From Acidimicrobiaceae bacterium (GTDB lineage: Bacteria > Actinomycetota > Acidimicrobiia > Acidimicrobiales > RAAP-2), in the NCBI GenBank assembly GCA_003133005.1, contig PKZI01000104.1, positions 908 to 11,926 of the forward strand: 11,019 bases of DNA. Direction: 5' to 3'. Of the stretch, positions 1 to 7,046 are shown one piece after another. Below the pieces are notes generated by a model, which searched no databases, was not told the origin of the DNA, and was given only the letters and a program-made list of their open reading frames with translations. Made by a program: the position numbers and the translations under genes. Position 1 is the stretch's first letter. Each line of letters opens with the position of its first letter.

Positions 1-395
1 ATCTCGGCGATGTCGTCAATCTCTGCAAGGAGGCGATCGGCGACGACGACGTCGTTGGTCTTCTTCGCCTCGCCCGCGGACTTAGTCGCCATCCAGAACA
101 AGTCGTGCAGGTTCGGGTATTCCTTGAGGTGCTCGACCTTGAAGTAGTCAGTCCAAAGGACCCACAGGTGATGCTTGACCAAGTCGGCACGCTCTTCTTT
201 GATGAAGGTGGCGCGGACTTTGAAATCGGCGTCGCTTGAGGCGTTGTACTTCTCCATGCAAGCCTTCACCGACTGAGCCTCGATCTTGGCTTGAGCGGGG
301 TCGTACACGCCGCAAGGCAAGTCACAGTGAGCGGAGACCAACAGAGGAGTGGTCGTCGAGTCGAGTACTGCATTAATGCGTGAAAGAAGCGTCAT
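1..395 (-). CDS. sodN: Nickel-type superoxide dismutase precursor (3' end cut by the window edge)
   Basis: The enzyme converts superoxide to oxygen and hydrogen peroxide at a nickel centre. Reading leftward from ATG 395-393, 131 codons are visible. A 22-residue propeptide (MTLLSRINAVLDSTTTPLLVSA) precedes the NiSOD nickel hook HCDLPCGVYDPAQ. After cleavage, His1, Cys2 and Cys6 would bind nickel. Tyr9, Glu17 and Arg47 of the mature chain, which support the active site in Streptomyces NiSOD, are all present. About 109 mature residues are visible against roughly 117 in the family, so only some 8-10 residues are missing at the left edge. A good Shine-Dalgarno sequence lies just before the ATG. 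The processing peptidase gene sodX starts immediately upstream on the other strand. An extra cysteine sits at mature position 24. Identification rests on the hook motif, which is diagnostic. Confidence 0.96.
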   Translation of the reverse strand, partial: MTLLSRINAVLDSTTTPLLVSAHCDLPCGVYDPAQAKIEAQSVKACMEKYNASSDADFKVRATFIKEERADLVKHHLWVLWTDYFKVEHLKEYPNLHDLFWMATKSAGEAKKTNDVVVADRLLAEIDDIAE

Positions 396-400
396 GGCTT

Positions 401-408
401 CACCTTTC
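401..408 (-). promoter_or_regulatory. Ribosome binding site of sodN
   Basis: On the minus strand this reads GAAAGGTG, ending 5 nt before the sodN ATG. It fixes the sodN start and fills the gap to the first possible sodX start at 411. The sodN promoter must therefore lie further right, inside the 5' part of the sodX reading frame. Confidence 0.7.
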
Positions 409-410
409 GA

Positions 411-812
411 TTGTGCGTCTCTGGATTGCAACGGTCGTGGTCTCGTCGAGACAATTTTTCCTATTGGCAGGTTAGCCAGCGCGCTCCGGTAGCGTTCACT
501 TTTGTGCTTCTTCTGCTCGCTCTCTTGTTTCGCCGATTAGAAGTGGAAGGACCCTCGATGTTGCCCACATTCGTGCCCGGCGAGATCGTGACCGCCGTGC
601 GTCGCTGGCGACCCGTTCGGGTGGGTGACGTGGTCGTGCTTCGTGATCCCAGCGAGCCGCAACGGTGGCTTGTGAAACGTTGTGTGGCGAAGTCCAAAGG
701 TCGCCTCGACGTGCGAGGTGACAATGGCGCAGCGTCGACCGACTCGCGCGATTTCGGCCCAGTGAAAGCGCGCGAAGTGAGATGGATTGTTCTTGGACAT
801 CGTTCCCGGTAA
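411..812 (+). CDS. sodX: NiSOD maturation peptidase, S26 signal-peptidase family
   Basis: This is a membrane-anchored serine peptidase expected to remove the SodN propeptide and expose the nickel-binding N-terminal histidine. Using the TTG at 411 gives 133 residues. A hydrophobic anchor spans about 26-40 (APVAFTFVLLLLALLF). The S26 box VEGPSMLPT follows with catalytic Ser49, then GDVVVLRDP, the WLVKR segment with likely catalytic Lys89, and a C-terminal box GDN...STDSRDFGPV at about 103-118. The start is uncertain. An in-frame stop at 381 limits it, and no ATG is available. TTG 411 and TTG 426 keep the whole anchor, while GTG 504 would cut into it. None has a convincing ribosome site. Function is inferred from the family motifs and from lying next to sodN. 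Confidence 0.88.
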   Translation: MCVSGLQRSWSRRDNFSYWQVSQRAPVAFTFVLLLLALLFRRLEVEGPSMLPTFVPGEIVTAVRRWRPVRVGDVVVLRDPSEPQRWLVKRCVAKSKGRLDVRGDNGAASTDSRDFGPVKAREVRWIVLGHRSR

Positions 813-824
813 AGCGGGATTTTT
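804..824 (+). terminator. Possible intrinsic terminator after sodX
   Basis: TCCCG (804-808) pairs with CGGGA (815-819) around a 6-nt loop that contains the sodX stop codon, and five T residues follow at 820-824. The 5-bp stem is short, so it may terminate weakly. Its position between sodX and the next gene supports it. Confidence 0.42.
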
Positions 825-828
825 CGCC

Positions 829-857
829 TTCGTTGCGGCAAGTGAGCCATATATATT
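829..857 (+). promoter_or_regulatory. Possible promoter of the mshA gene
   Basis: TATATT at 852-857 is a good -10 hexamer inside the AT-rich run CCATATATATTGG, unusual in this GC-rich DNA. The best-spaced -35 is TTCGTT at 829-834 with a 17-bp spacer, a poor match to TTGACA. This lies in the 73-bp gap between sodX and mshA, the last sizeable gap before a long plus-strand gene run. Confidence 0.35.
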
Positions 858-885
858 GGCGCCTTTGGACCGTTAGGCTTTCGTC

Positions 886-2103
886 ATGGCTCGTCTCTGT
901 GTTCTCTCGTATCACACCTCGCCCCTCGCCCAACCGGGCACGGGCGACGGCGGGGGAATGAACGTCTACGTGCGAGAACTCTCGAGCGCACTTGCTCGAC
1001 TCGGCCACGAAGTCGACGTCTATACCCGTCGTGACGACCCGGCGAAGCGCGACGTGGTGATTGTCGAGCCGGGCTTTCGCGTCCATCACGTAACCGCCGG
1101 GCCCGCCGCGCCCCTCGAGCGCGGCGAACTTGCCGATCACGTCGCCACCTTCACCGATGCGGTTGCGACGTCGTTTCGTCGCACCGGGTTACCCGACGCG
1201 ATTCACGCCAACTACTGGCTGAGCGGTCTCGCGGGCCACCGACTGAAGCACGAACTGAATATTCCTCTCATCATGACGTTTCACACGCTCGAGCGCGTGA
1301 AGGCCGACACCTTCGAAGGCGAGTCAGAGGATCGCGCATTCCAAGAGGCCGCGATCTTCGCGTGTGCTGACGCGGTTCTCGCCAGTTGCGACGTGGAGGC
1401 GGATCAGTTCGTCAAGTTCTACAACGCTCAGCGAGATCGCGTCTACGTGGTGCCACTTGGGGTCGAGCACGCGTTCTTCGCCCCGGGCTATCGTCCTCAG
1501 GCGCGACGCGCGCTCGGTCTCGACACTGTCGAGACGATGCTGCTCTTCGTCGGACGACTCCAGACCTTAAAAGGTGTGGATCTCGCCCTCGAGACGTTGA
1601 TCGAGTTGCGCCTTCGCGGGAACGACGCAATGCTTGCCATCATTGGTGGTCCATCGGGAATTCGCGGACGCGATACGCTCGCCCAGCTTCATCGGCGCGT
1701 AAGCGAAGCGGGCGTGATCGATCACGTCAAGTTCGTGGCACCGCAGGCGCACCAGTTGCTGTCGACGTGGATGCGCGCCGCTGACGTCACTTTGGTCCCG
1801 AGTCGCTCGGAAAGTTTTGGTCTCGTCGCCCTTGAATCCTCGGCCTGTGGTACACCCGTCGTCGCGAGTGAGGTGGGAGGACTGATCACGCTCATTGAGC
1901 CGGGCGTGAACGGCGTGCTCTTGTCTTCGCGCAGCCCCGCGGCATGGGCCGACGCCGTAGGGTTCGTGCTCGATCCCGAAACGACGACAACATTGTCGAA
2001 CAACTCAGTACTCATGGCGCGTCGTTACACCTGGCGTGCCGCCGCGCAATCCCTCGCCCAATTGGTCGAACAGCGCGCGGCCCTGGGTCTTGTTTCCTGC
2101 TAG
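886..2103 (+). CDS. mshA: GT4-family glycosyltransferase, MshA-like (mycothiol synthesis)
   Basis: MshA transfers GlcNAc from UDP-GlcNAc to 1-L-myo-inositol 1-phosphate, the first step of mycothiol synthesis in the cytoplasm. The 405-residue protein has the GT-B two-domain layout. The N-terminus carries HTSPLAQPGTGDGGGMNVYV (10-29), very close to the MshA N-terminal loop, and FHTLERVKA (132-140) matches the MshA HTLAKVKN region. The C-terminal half has VGRLQTLKG (222-230) with donor-binding Arg224 and Lys229, and the E-x7-E motif ESFGLVALE (309-317). It is a little shorter than mycobacterial MshA. The ATG at 886 has only a weak upstream AGG. A YbjN-family gene follows with overlapping stop and start, as beside mshA in Mycobacterium tuberculosis (Rv0486-Rv0487), which supports the name. 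Another GT4 sugar specificity cannot be excluded from sequence alone. Confidence 0.75.
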   Translation: MARLCVLSYHTSPLAQPGTGDGGGMNVYVRELSSALARLGHEVDVYTRRDDPAKRDVVIVEPGFRVHHVTAGPAAPLERGELADHVATFTDAVATSFRRTGLPDAIHANYWLSGLAGHRLKHELNIPLIMTFHTLERVKADTFEGESEDRAFQEAAIFACADAVLASCDVEADQFVKFYNAQRDRVYVVPLGVEHAFFAPGYRPQARRALGLDTVETMLLFVGRLQTLKGVDLALETLIELRLRGNDAMLAIIGGPSGIRGRDTLAQLHRRVSEAGVIDHVKFVAPQAHQLLSTWMRAADVTLVPSRSESFGLVALESSACGTPVVASEVGGLITLIEPGVNGVLLSSRSPAAWADAVGFVLDPETTTTLSNNSVLMARRYTWRAAAQSLAQLVEQRAALGLVSC

Positions 2104-2105
2104 TG

Positions 2106-2600
2106 GTGCCAGCACCACTCTCGAACGATGGAGCGTCACTCGAGCTCGACGTAGTGGTTGCTGATTGGCAGCGACTTTGGCGTGAGAACGGCCTTGTCGG
2201 TGACGTCGAACACGCGCAACATGCCGATAGCAAGGGTCACTATCACTGGATGATTCGCTTGCGAGGCGAAGAGAAGGACGTGATCGCGCTCTGGCTCACG
2301 CTTCGCCAACGAACGGTGCACTTCGAAGTCCAGATCATGCCCGCGCCCGAAGAAAATTTTGAAACGCTTTATCGCTATCTTCTGGTAAAGAATGCCGACT
2401 TGCGCGATTTGCACGTCGCGATCGGTCCTGAAAGCGGTATTTACCTCGTCGCGCAAATCCCGGTGGGTGACGTGACCCTCGAGCGACTGGACGAGATTGT
2501 GGGCGCCACGGTGCACTACGTTGACGAGATTTTCCCCACCGCCATGTCTATGGGTCTAGGCGCGCTGTATCGACGGCGACGTCGAAATCCGACCCAGTAG
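2106..2600 (+). CDS. YbjN-domain (type III secretion chaperone-like fold) protein
   Basis: The product is a small soluble protein of about 164 residues. It resembles the actinobacterial YbjN-family protein next to mshA (Rv0487 in M. tuberculosis). No enzymatic residues are evident, and the biochemical role of the family is not established. The middle of the protein alternates strands and helices, for example HYHWMIRLRG, VHFEVQIMPAPEENFETLYRYLLVKNADL and GIYLVAQIPV, as expected for this fold. The C-terminus is very basic (RRRRRN). Two GTG codons, 2103 and 2106, are possible starts. The first overlaps the mshA TAG by one base, so the two genes are probably translationally coupled. No good Shine-Dalgarno is seen. 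The frame stays open further upstream inside mshA, but that extension is not believable. Confidence 0.7.
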   Translation: MPAPLSNDGASLELDVVVADWQRLWRENGLVGDVEHAQHADSKGHYHWMIRLRGEEKDVIALWLTLRQRTVHFEVQIMPAPEENFETLYRYLLVKNADLRDLHVAIGPESGIYLVAQIPVGDVTLERLDEIVGATVHYVDEIFPTAMSMGLGALYRRRRRNPTQ

Positions 2601-2609
2601 CCTTGTGAC

Positions 2610-3416
2610 ATGGCTTTTGAACTCGTCGTCGTCGGCGGTGGACGGATGGGTTCCGCGCTCGTCAAAGGACTTCTTGCGGCGAAATGGTGCGCGCCCGCCG
2701 ACATCGCAATCGTCGAAGCCGCAACCGAACAGCGTGACGCACTAGGAGCGCAATTCGCGGACGTCACTGTTCTGGCGGCACTCGAACTCGAACACGTCGG
2801 ATCCGAGTCGGGCATCGTGCTCAGCGTGAAACCGGATCAGGCCGAAGGCGCACTTCGCTCGATTGCGGTCGCGGGAGCGTCAAGGGTGCTTTCGGTCGTG
2901 GCCGGACTGTCCACTCAGCGAATCGAGACTCATTTTCACCAACCCGTTGCGGTGATTCGGGCCATGCCCAATACGCCGGTGCTCGTGGGCAAGGGCGTGA
3001 GCGCCATCGCGGGCGGATCACAGGTGACCAAGGACGATCTCGAGTGGGCCGAGTCCATTCTTGGCGCGGTTGGAACCGTGGTACGGGTGACTGAACGCAA
3101 CATTGATGCCGTCACGGGGTTGTCGGGATCCGGACCGGCGTACTTCTATCTTGTCGTCGAAGCGTTGATCGAGGCCGGCGTGCATCAAGGTCTCTCGCGT
3201 GACGTGTCGCGTATATTGGTACAGGGCACGTTCGAAGGCTCGGCGGCGCTGCTCGCAGCGTCGGGTGAGTCACCCGAGGAATTGCGCGCCCAGGTGACGT
3301 CGCCCGGTGGCACGACCGCCGCGGGACTGCGCATGCTTGAAGGTCGGGCCGTGCGCGCCGCGTTCCTCGAAGCCGTCTCAGCCGCGGCGGAACGAAGTCG
3401 GCAATTGGGCCGCTGA
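2610..3416 (+). CDS. proC: Pyrroline-5-carboxylate reductase
   Basis: ProC reduces 1-pyrroline-5-carboxylate to L-proline with NAD(P)H, the last step of proline synthesis, in the cytoplasm. The 268-residue length is normal. The N-terminal Rossmann fold begins with LVVVGGGRMGSALVKG (5-20). IRAMPNTP (116-123), the active-site loop LSGSGPAY (171-178) and the family signature around TSPGGTTAAGLRMLE (230-244) are all present. It begins 9 bp after the YbjN-domain gene and ends 22 bp before rex, so it is probably cotranscribed with both. The ATG lacks a clear ribosome site, so reinitiation from the upstream gene is likely. Its place between mshA and the hem genes matches the wider gene order in mycobacteria, where proC (Rv0500) also lies between them. 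Confidence 0.95.
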   Translation: MAFELVVVGGGRMGSALVKGLLAAKWCAPADIAIVEAATEQRDALGAQFADVTVLAALELEHVGSESGIVLSVKPDQAEGALRSIAVAGASRVLSVVAGLSTQRIETHFHQPVAVIRAMPNTPVLVGKGVSAIAGGSQVTKDDLEWAESILGAVGTVVRVTERNIDAVTGLSGSGPAYFYLVVEALIEAGVHQGLSRDVSRILVQGTFEGSAALLAASGESPEELRAQVTSPGGTTAAGLRMLEGRAVRAAFLEAVSAAAERSRQLGR

Positions 3417-3438
3417 GCCGATTGAGTAGCGTTAGATC

Positions 3439-4128
3439 ATGGCGACCCCCCGTCTACGCCCGCGAAAACTTTCTGAGCCGACGATCGCTCGCCTACCCGT
3501 CTACCAACGAATCGCTGAGAGCTGGATGCAGCGTGGCCAAAATCGAATCGACTCGCGCCAAATCGCCGAACTCGCCGGTGTCACCGCTACGACCGTGCGT
3601 CGCGACCTCGCGGGTTTGGGCACACTCGGCACGCGCGGCGCGGGCTACGAAGTAAGCGTGCTCAACGACCGGATCGGCGAGGCGCTGGGCCATGATCGCA
3701 AATATGACGTGGTCGTCGTGGGAATCGGCAACTTGGGACGCGCGCTCGTTAACTCGAGCAATTTTCTCATTCGTGGCGCGCAGTTAGCCGCGCTCTACGA
3801 CGTCGACCCCGAGATCATCGGTACCGAAGTCGCCGGACACGTGGTGCGCTCGCTCACTGAGCCAATCGTCCCTGCGACGGTGGGGGTGATTTGCGTACCC
3901 CCCGCAGCGGCCCAAGAAGTGGCTGATTTGTTGGTAAAGGCCAATATCCATGGGCTGCTCAATTTTGCGCCCCAGGTGATCACGACCCCGCTCGGTACCG
4001 CGGTGCACTACGTTGATTTCTCCATTGAGCTGCAAATCCTCATGTATCACCTCAATAATGGGACTGGTCCACTCGGCGGGGGACTTTTGCACTCACTTGG
4101 TCTCGCCAATCCGCTTCGCGGCTCGTAA
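3439..4128 (+). CDS. rex: Redox-sensing transcriptional repressor Rex
   Basis: Rex is a dimeric repressor that binds DNA when the NADH/NAD+ ratio is low and releases it on binding NADH. The 229-residue protein has an N-terminal winged helix (about 17-72), with IDSRQIAELAGVTATTVRRD (37-56) as the recognition region followed by LGTLGTRGAGYEV. A Rossmann domain starts at VVVVGIGNLGRAL (91-103), with ALYDVDP (118-124) for the adenosine end of NADH and LLNFAP (173-178). The C-terminal helix IELQILMYHLNN (196-207) is the domain-swapped dimer element of the family. The gene lies 22 bp after proC and 36 bp before hemA. In Streptomyces, rex heads rex-hemACD and represses it, so the same is likely here. 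I could not find a Rex operator near 3417-3438 or 4129-4164. Confidence 0.95.
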   Translation: MATPRLRPRKLSEPTIARLPVYQRIAESWMQRGQNRIDSRQIAELAGVTATTVRRDLAGLGTLGTRGAGYEVSVLNDRIGEALGHDRKYDVVVVGIGNLGRALVNSSNFLIRGAQLAALYDVDPEIIGTEVAGHVVRSLTEPIVPATVGVICVPPAAAQEVADLLVKANIHGLLNFAPQVITTPLGTAVHYVDFSIELQILMYHLNNGTGPLGGGLLHSLGLANPLRGS

Positions 4129-4155
4129 CCTGACGTTTAACATCATTATCACCGT

Positions 4156-4159
4156 GGAG
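4156..4159 (+). promoter_or_regulatory. Ribosome binding site deciding the hemA GTG start
   Basis: GGAG sits 5 nt before GTG 4165. It is the clearest plus-strand Shine-Dalgarno in the window and supports the GTG as the hemA start. Confidence 0.6.
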
Positions 4160-4164
4160 AACTT

Positions 4165-5427
4165 GTGGCACTGATATCGCTGGGCATTGATCACCAGAAC
4201 GCGTCACTTGATTTGCTCGAGCGTGTGACGGTGCCCGAGCACGAGTGGAGCAAGATTCTCCGGACACTCATGAGCCAGCGAAATGTCCACGAAGCGGTCT
4301 TCGTGTCCACCTGCCTGCGCACCGAGGTCGTGGCGGTGATCGATCGCTTCCACGGCGCCATCGACGAGATTACCGAGACGCTCGCTGACGCCACCAATCT
4401 TGGGGCGGACGAATTCAAGGACAAGTTAACGGTCCACTTCGATCGCGGCGTCGCCACACACCTCTTCAGCGTGGCCTCGGGCTTAAAGTCCGTCGTCCCA
4501 GGGGAGTTCGAAATTCTCGGTCAACTTCGCCGCGCCCTCGAACTCGCGCAGGAAGAACACACCGCGGGCCCTGAATTGACCGAGATCTTTCACCGAGCCC
4601 TCGCAACTGGACGTCGTGTGCGTGCCGAAACCTCGATCGCGAGGGGTACGACCAGCTTCGCCCAAGCGGCGGTCGCCATGGCACTCGAAGAATTAGGTGA
4701 TGAGGCAGGCGATGCTCGAGTCGTCGTTGTCGGCGCGGGACAACTCGCGACCGGCGTGGTCAAGAGCCTGTTGAGCACGTCCGCTCCCATAGTGAACCTG
4801 ACCATCGTCAACCGCACCCACGAGCGCGCCATCGCGCTGGCGAATGATGCCAATGACGCACGCGTCGATGTCGCCGATTTTTCGACCCTGCACTCCCAGG
4901 TCCGGGGCGCCCGGCTCGCGATCGTCGCGGTCGAGACTCCTTCTCCGCTGCTTTCGCTCGTCGACCTTGACCGGTCGACGGCACCGCTCTTGATTGTCGA
5001 CCTCGGTGTTCCTCGGGCAATCGCGAGCGACGTCGACGCACTCACTGGTGTGCGTCGCGTTGATATCAGCGATCTTCGTGAGCGTATCGAGAGGGTCCTC
5101 GACGAGCGACATGAGGCCGCGGACGCCGCAATCGAAATTGTCGTCGCCGACGTCGAGAAATACCTCGACGACCAGCGAGCGCGAGGAGCGGCCGCCATCG
5201 TGAGCGAGTTACGAGAATATTTTGATGAGATCGTGGCAACCGAACTCGCTCGGCGCGAAAACGAACTGGGTGAACTCAGTGAAGAACAGCGAGAGAGGAT
5301 CCGCTCACTCGTGCGATCGGTGGTCGCAAAGATCGCCCATCGTCCCACGGTCCTGTTGAAAGAAGCGGCGGGGACCGATCAAGGAATTCGATTAAACGAA
5401 GCGACGCGCGCACTTTTTGATTTATGA
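4165..5427 (+). CDS. hemA: Glutamyl-tRNA reductase
   Basis: HemA reduces glutamyl-tRNA(Glu) to glutamate-1-semialdehyde with NADPH, the committed step of C5 tetrapyrrole synthesis. The 420 residues are typical. The catalytic domain has LGIDHQNASLDLLERV (6-21) and the nucleophile Cys50 in VSTCLRTEVVA. The usual motif is STCNRTE, so the Asn after Cys is Leu here. The second conserved block reads GEFEILGQLRRA (113-124) rather than the usual GE(D/P)QILGQ. The NADPH domain begins at VVVVGAGQLATGVVKSLL (186-203), with VNRTHERA (215-222) and DLGVPRAI (279-286). The C-terminal dimerisation helix includes EEQRERIRSLVRSVVAKIAHRP (373-394). The start is GTG 4165. The stop overlaps the hemC ATG by 4 bp. 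HemA is often controlled by heme-dependent proteolysis, which cannot be judged here. Confidence 0.95.
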   Translation: MALISLGIDHQNASLDLLERVTVPEHEWSKILRTLMSQRNVHEAVFVSTCLRTEVVAVIDRFHGAIDEITETLADATNLGADEFKDKLTVHFDRGVATHLFSVASGLKSVVPGEFEILGQLRRALELAQEEHTAGPELTEIFHRALATGRRVRAETSIARGTTSFAQAAVAMALEELGDEAGDARVVVVGAGQLATGVVKSLLSTSAPIVNLTIVNRTHERAIALANDANDARVDVADFSTLHSQVRGARLAIVAVETPSPLLSLVDLDRSTAPLLIVDLGVPRAIASDVDALTGVRRVDISDLRERIERVLDERHEAADAAIEIVVADVEKYLDDQRARGAAAIVSELREYFDEIVATELARRENELGELSEEQRERIRSLVRSVVAKIAHRPTVLLKEAAGTDQGIRLNEATRALFDL

Positions 5428-6329
5428 GTGTGTTGCGTCTCGCAACCAGACGTTCGCCACTCGCACTACTCCAAGCCACCTTCGTACAGACCGCACTCGC
5501 CGTCACAGGGATCACGAGCGAACTGGTGCCCATTACGACGAGTGGTGACACTCGACTCGACGTCCCCCTCTCCGCGTTGGGCGGCCAAGGCGTCTTCGCC
5601 GTCGAGATCCAGCGCGCGGTGCAACGCGGCGACGCCGACGTGGCGGTGCATAGCGCGAAAGACCTGCCCAGCACCTCACCCGACGGCCTGATGCTCACGT
5701 GCGTGCCTCAGCGGCTTGATCCGAGCGACGTGCTCGTGGGTCGCTCGCTCGCGGGTCTAGGTCCGGGCGCGACGGTGGCGACGGGTTCGCCTCGGCGGCG
5801 CGCCTTGTTACTCGAGCGCCGACCCGACCTGCGTGTCGTTGAACTGCGCGGAAACATGGCGGCACGGCTTTCGAGTGCCGGAGCCAATGGCGTCGACGCC
5901 GTCGTTGCGGCTGCCGCTGCGCTCGTACGTCTCGGCGAGAGTGATCGCGTGGCCGAGCGACTAGACACCACGTGGTTCGTCCCCCAGGTCGGCCAAGGCG
6001 CCATTGCGCTCGAGGCGCGAATGGATGATCTCGACACCCTGCTCATGCTCGATGGAATCAACGATGAGGTCGCGTTCGCCTGCGTGGATGCTGAACGTGC
6101 ATTTTTGCGCGAGCTCGGCGTTGGATGTTCGATTCCCGCGGGTGCGCACGCGACGCTCGGCGACGGCGCCTATTCCTTGAGCGGCGTCATGATTGGCGTC
6201 GACGGCACCAAGAGTGTGCGCGCCTCGATCGAGGGACCAAACACTCAGATGCTCGGCACGCAACTCGCAATCTTGTTGCGCGACGAGATGGGTGGGGCAG
6301 CGTTACCCGGCTGGGACAACGTGTCGTGA
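5424..6329 (+). CDS. hemC: Porphobilinogen deaminase (hydroxymethylbilane synthase)
   Basis: HemC joins four porphobilinogen molecules into hydroxymethylbilane in the cytoplasm, using a covalently bound dipyrromethane cofactor. The 301-residue protein shows RLATRRSPLALLQA (5-18), GGQGVFAVEIQ (53-63) and VAVHSAKDLP (73-82) with the catalytic Asp80. The arginine cluster TGSPRRRALL (120-129) and LRGNMAARL (141-149) bind substrate carboxylates. The cofactor-carrying Cys235 is in GVGCSIPAGAHA (232-243). The ATG overlaps the hemA TGA (ATGA), and the TGA overlaps the hemD GTG (GTGA), so the three genes are probably translated in a coupled way. Confidence 0.95.
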   Translation: MSVLRLATRRSPLALLQATFVQTALAVTGITSELVPITTSGDTRLDVPLSALGGQGVFAVEIQRAVQRGDADVAVHSAKDLPSTSPDGLMLTCVPQRLDPSDVLVGRSLAGLGPGATVATGSPRRRALLLERRPDLRVVELRGNMAARLSSAGANGVDAVVAAAAALVRLGESDRVAERLDTTWFVPQVGQGAIALEARMDDLDTLLMLDGINDEVAFACVDAERAFLRELGVGCSIPAGAHATLGDGAYSLSGVMIGVDGTKSVRASIEGPNTQMLGTQLAILLRDEMGGAALPGWDNVS

Positions 6330-7003
6330 ACATTGTGCTGACGCGCGAAAGAGGATTCAACGGAAGTCTTCGACCATTCACGCCGCCGTCGGCCATTGTG
6401 CACGAGGTACCACTGACGAAGACACTGTACCGAGCGCGAACCCAAGTACAGCAAGACCTCGAAGACTCGGGCCACTATCAGTCCTTCTGGTCACTCGTCG
6501 TCACGAGTCCGCGCAGCGCGGACTATCTCGAAACGGCGATTCACGCGTGTCAGCGCGACGTGTCGGTGTTTAGCGTGGGGCGTGCCACAACGCGCGCGAT
6601 CGCGAGTCACGACATCGCCGTCGCGGGCGAAGCCGAGACAACAGCTGGCGAACTGGCCGCGCTCATCCGCCGTGGTCCCGTGTTGCAGTTAGGTGCTCGC
6701 GCAATGCGCGACGAACTTCCCCGTGCTCTCGAAGAGCGAGGCGTCATCGTGGTGCGCGTGGCGTGCTACGAGACTGTCCCCGCGGACCTCGCGAACGCGC
6801 AACAAGAATTGCTCGCGAGTGCTGATGTGGTCTTCATTGGCGCCCCTTCGACGTGGGGCGTCGCGCAAAGTTTCGTCGCTCGCGACGCGTGGGTCGTGGT
6901 GCCAGGTCCGACGACCGGGAACGTGGTTCGTCAAACGCACGACCGGGTCATCGAGGGCTGGGAACCAGCGCTCGTGGACGTCTTGCAATCGCTGGACCTC
7001 TAG
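6326..7003 (+). CDS. hemD: Uroporphyrinogen-III synthase
   Basis: HemD cyclises hydroxymethylbilane with inversion of ring D to give uroporphyrinogen III, the branch point to heme, siroheme and cobalamin. From GTG 6326 the protein has 225 residues, slightly short of the usual 240-260. The family diverges widely, so recognition relies on weak motifs and context. It begins with NIVLTRERG, contains WSLVVTSPRSADYLETAI (about 56-73) like the TSxNGV region, VFSVGRATTRAI, and near the C-terminus ADVVFIGAPSTWGVAQSFV and VVVPGPTTGNVVRQ. There is no fused methyltransferase domain, unlike the HemD-CysG-type fusion of Streptomyces. The GTG overlaps the hemC stop by 4 bp. The reading frame stays open upstream from 6125, but that part lies within hemC and I reject it. 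Confidence 0.88.
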   Translation: MNIVLTRERGFNGSLRPFTPPSAIVHEVPLTKTLYRARTQVQQDLEDSGHYQSFWSLVVTSPRSADYLETAIHACQRDVSVFSVGRATTRAIASHDIAVAGEAETTAGELAALIRRGPVLQLGARAMRDELPRALEERGVIVVRVACYETVPADLANAQQELLASADVVFIGAPSTWGVAQSFVARDAWVVVPGPTTGNVVRQTHDRVIEGWEPALVDVLQSLDL

Positions 7004-7046
7004 CGTCGGCGAAGAGACCTTCGAGGCCGCACAATAGGCTGGGGTC

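Noticed and set aside
426..442. TTGCAA at 426-431 as half of a nickel-responsive Nur operator for sodN
   Set aside because: The known Nur box needs a second TTGCAA-like half after 5 nt. The bases there (GTGGTC) do not match, nor do those on the other side.
394..492. Short plus-strand frame starting ATGGCTTCACC on top of the sodN start codon
   Set aside because: At 32 codons with no ribosome site and no motif, it is more likely chance. The sodX frame overlaps it and carries the S26 motifs.
496..1140. Minus-strand open frame across sodX and the start of mshA
   Set aside because: It overlaps two well-supported genes, has biased composition and shows no domain.
1944..2105. N-terminal extension of the YbjN-domain gene, about 54 codons back into mshA
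   Set aside because: It would overlap conserved mshA coding sequence. The GTG codons at 2103/2106 give a normal family length.
3405..3445. Rex operator directly in front of rex
   Set aside because: No palindrome resembling TGTGAAC-N4-GTTCACA is visible in the 22-bp gap. Autoregulation, if present, would act at a promoter further upstream.
4590..5348. Long open frame on the minus strand (252 codons) opposite hemA
   Set aside because: It is a shadow frame of a GC-rich conserved gene. Its translation is Ser/Arg/Thr-rich with no recognisable motif.
6125..6325. Upstream extension of hemD from 6125
   Set aside because: It lies inside hemC out of frame, is arginine-rich, and NIVLTRERG right after GTG 6326 is the usual HemD start.
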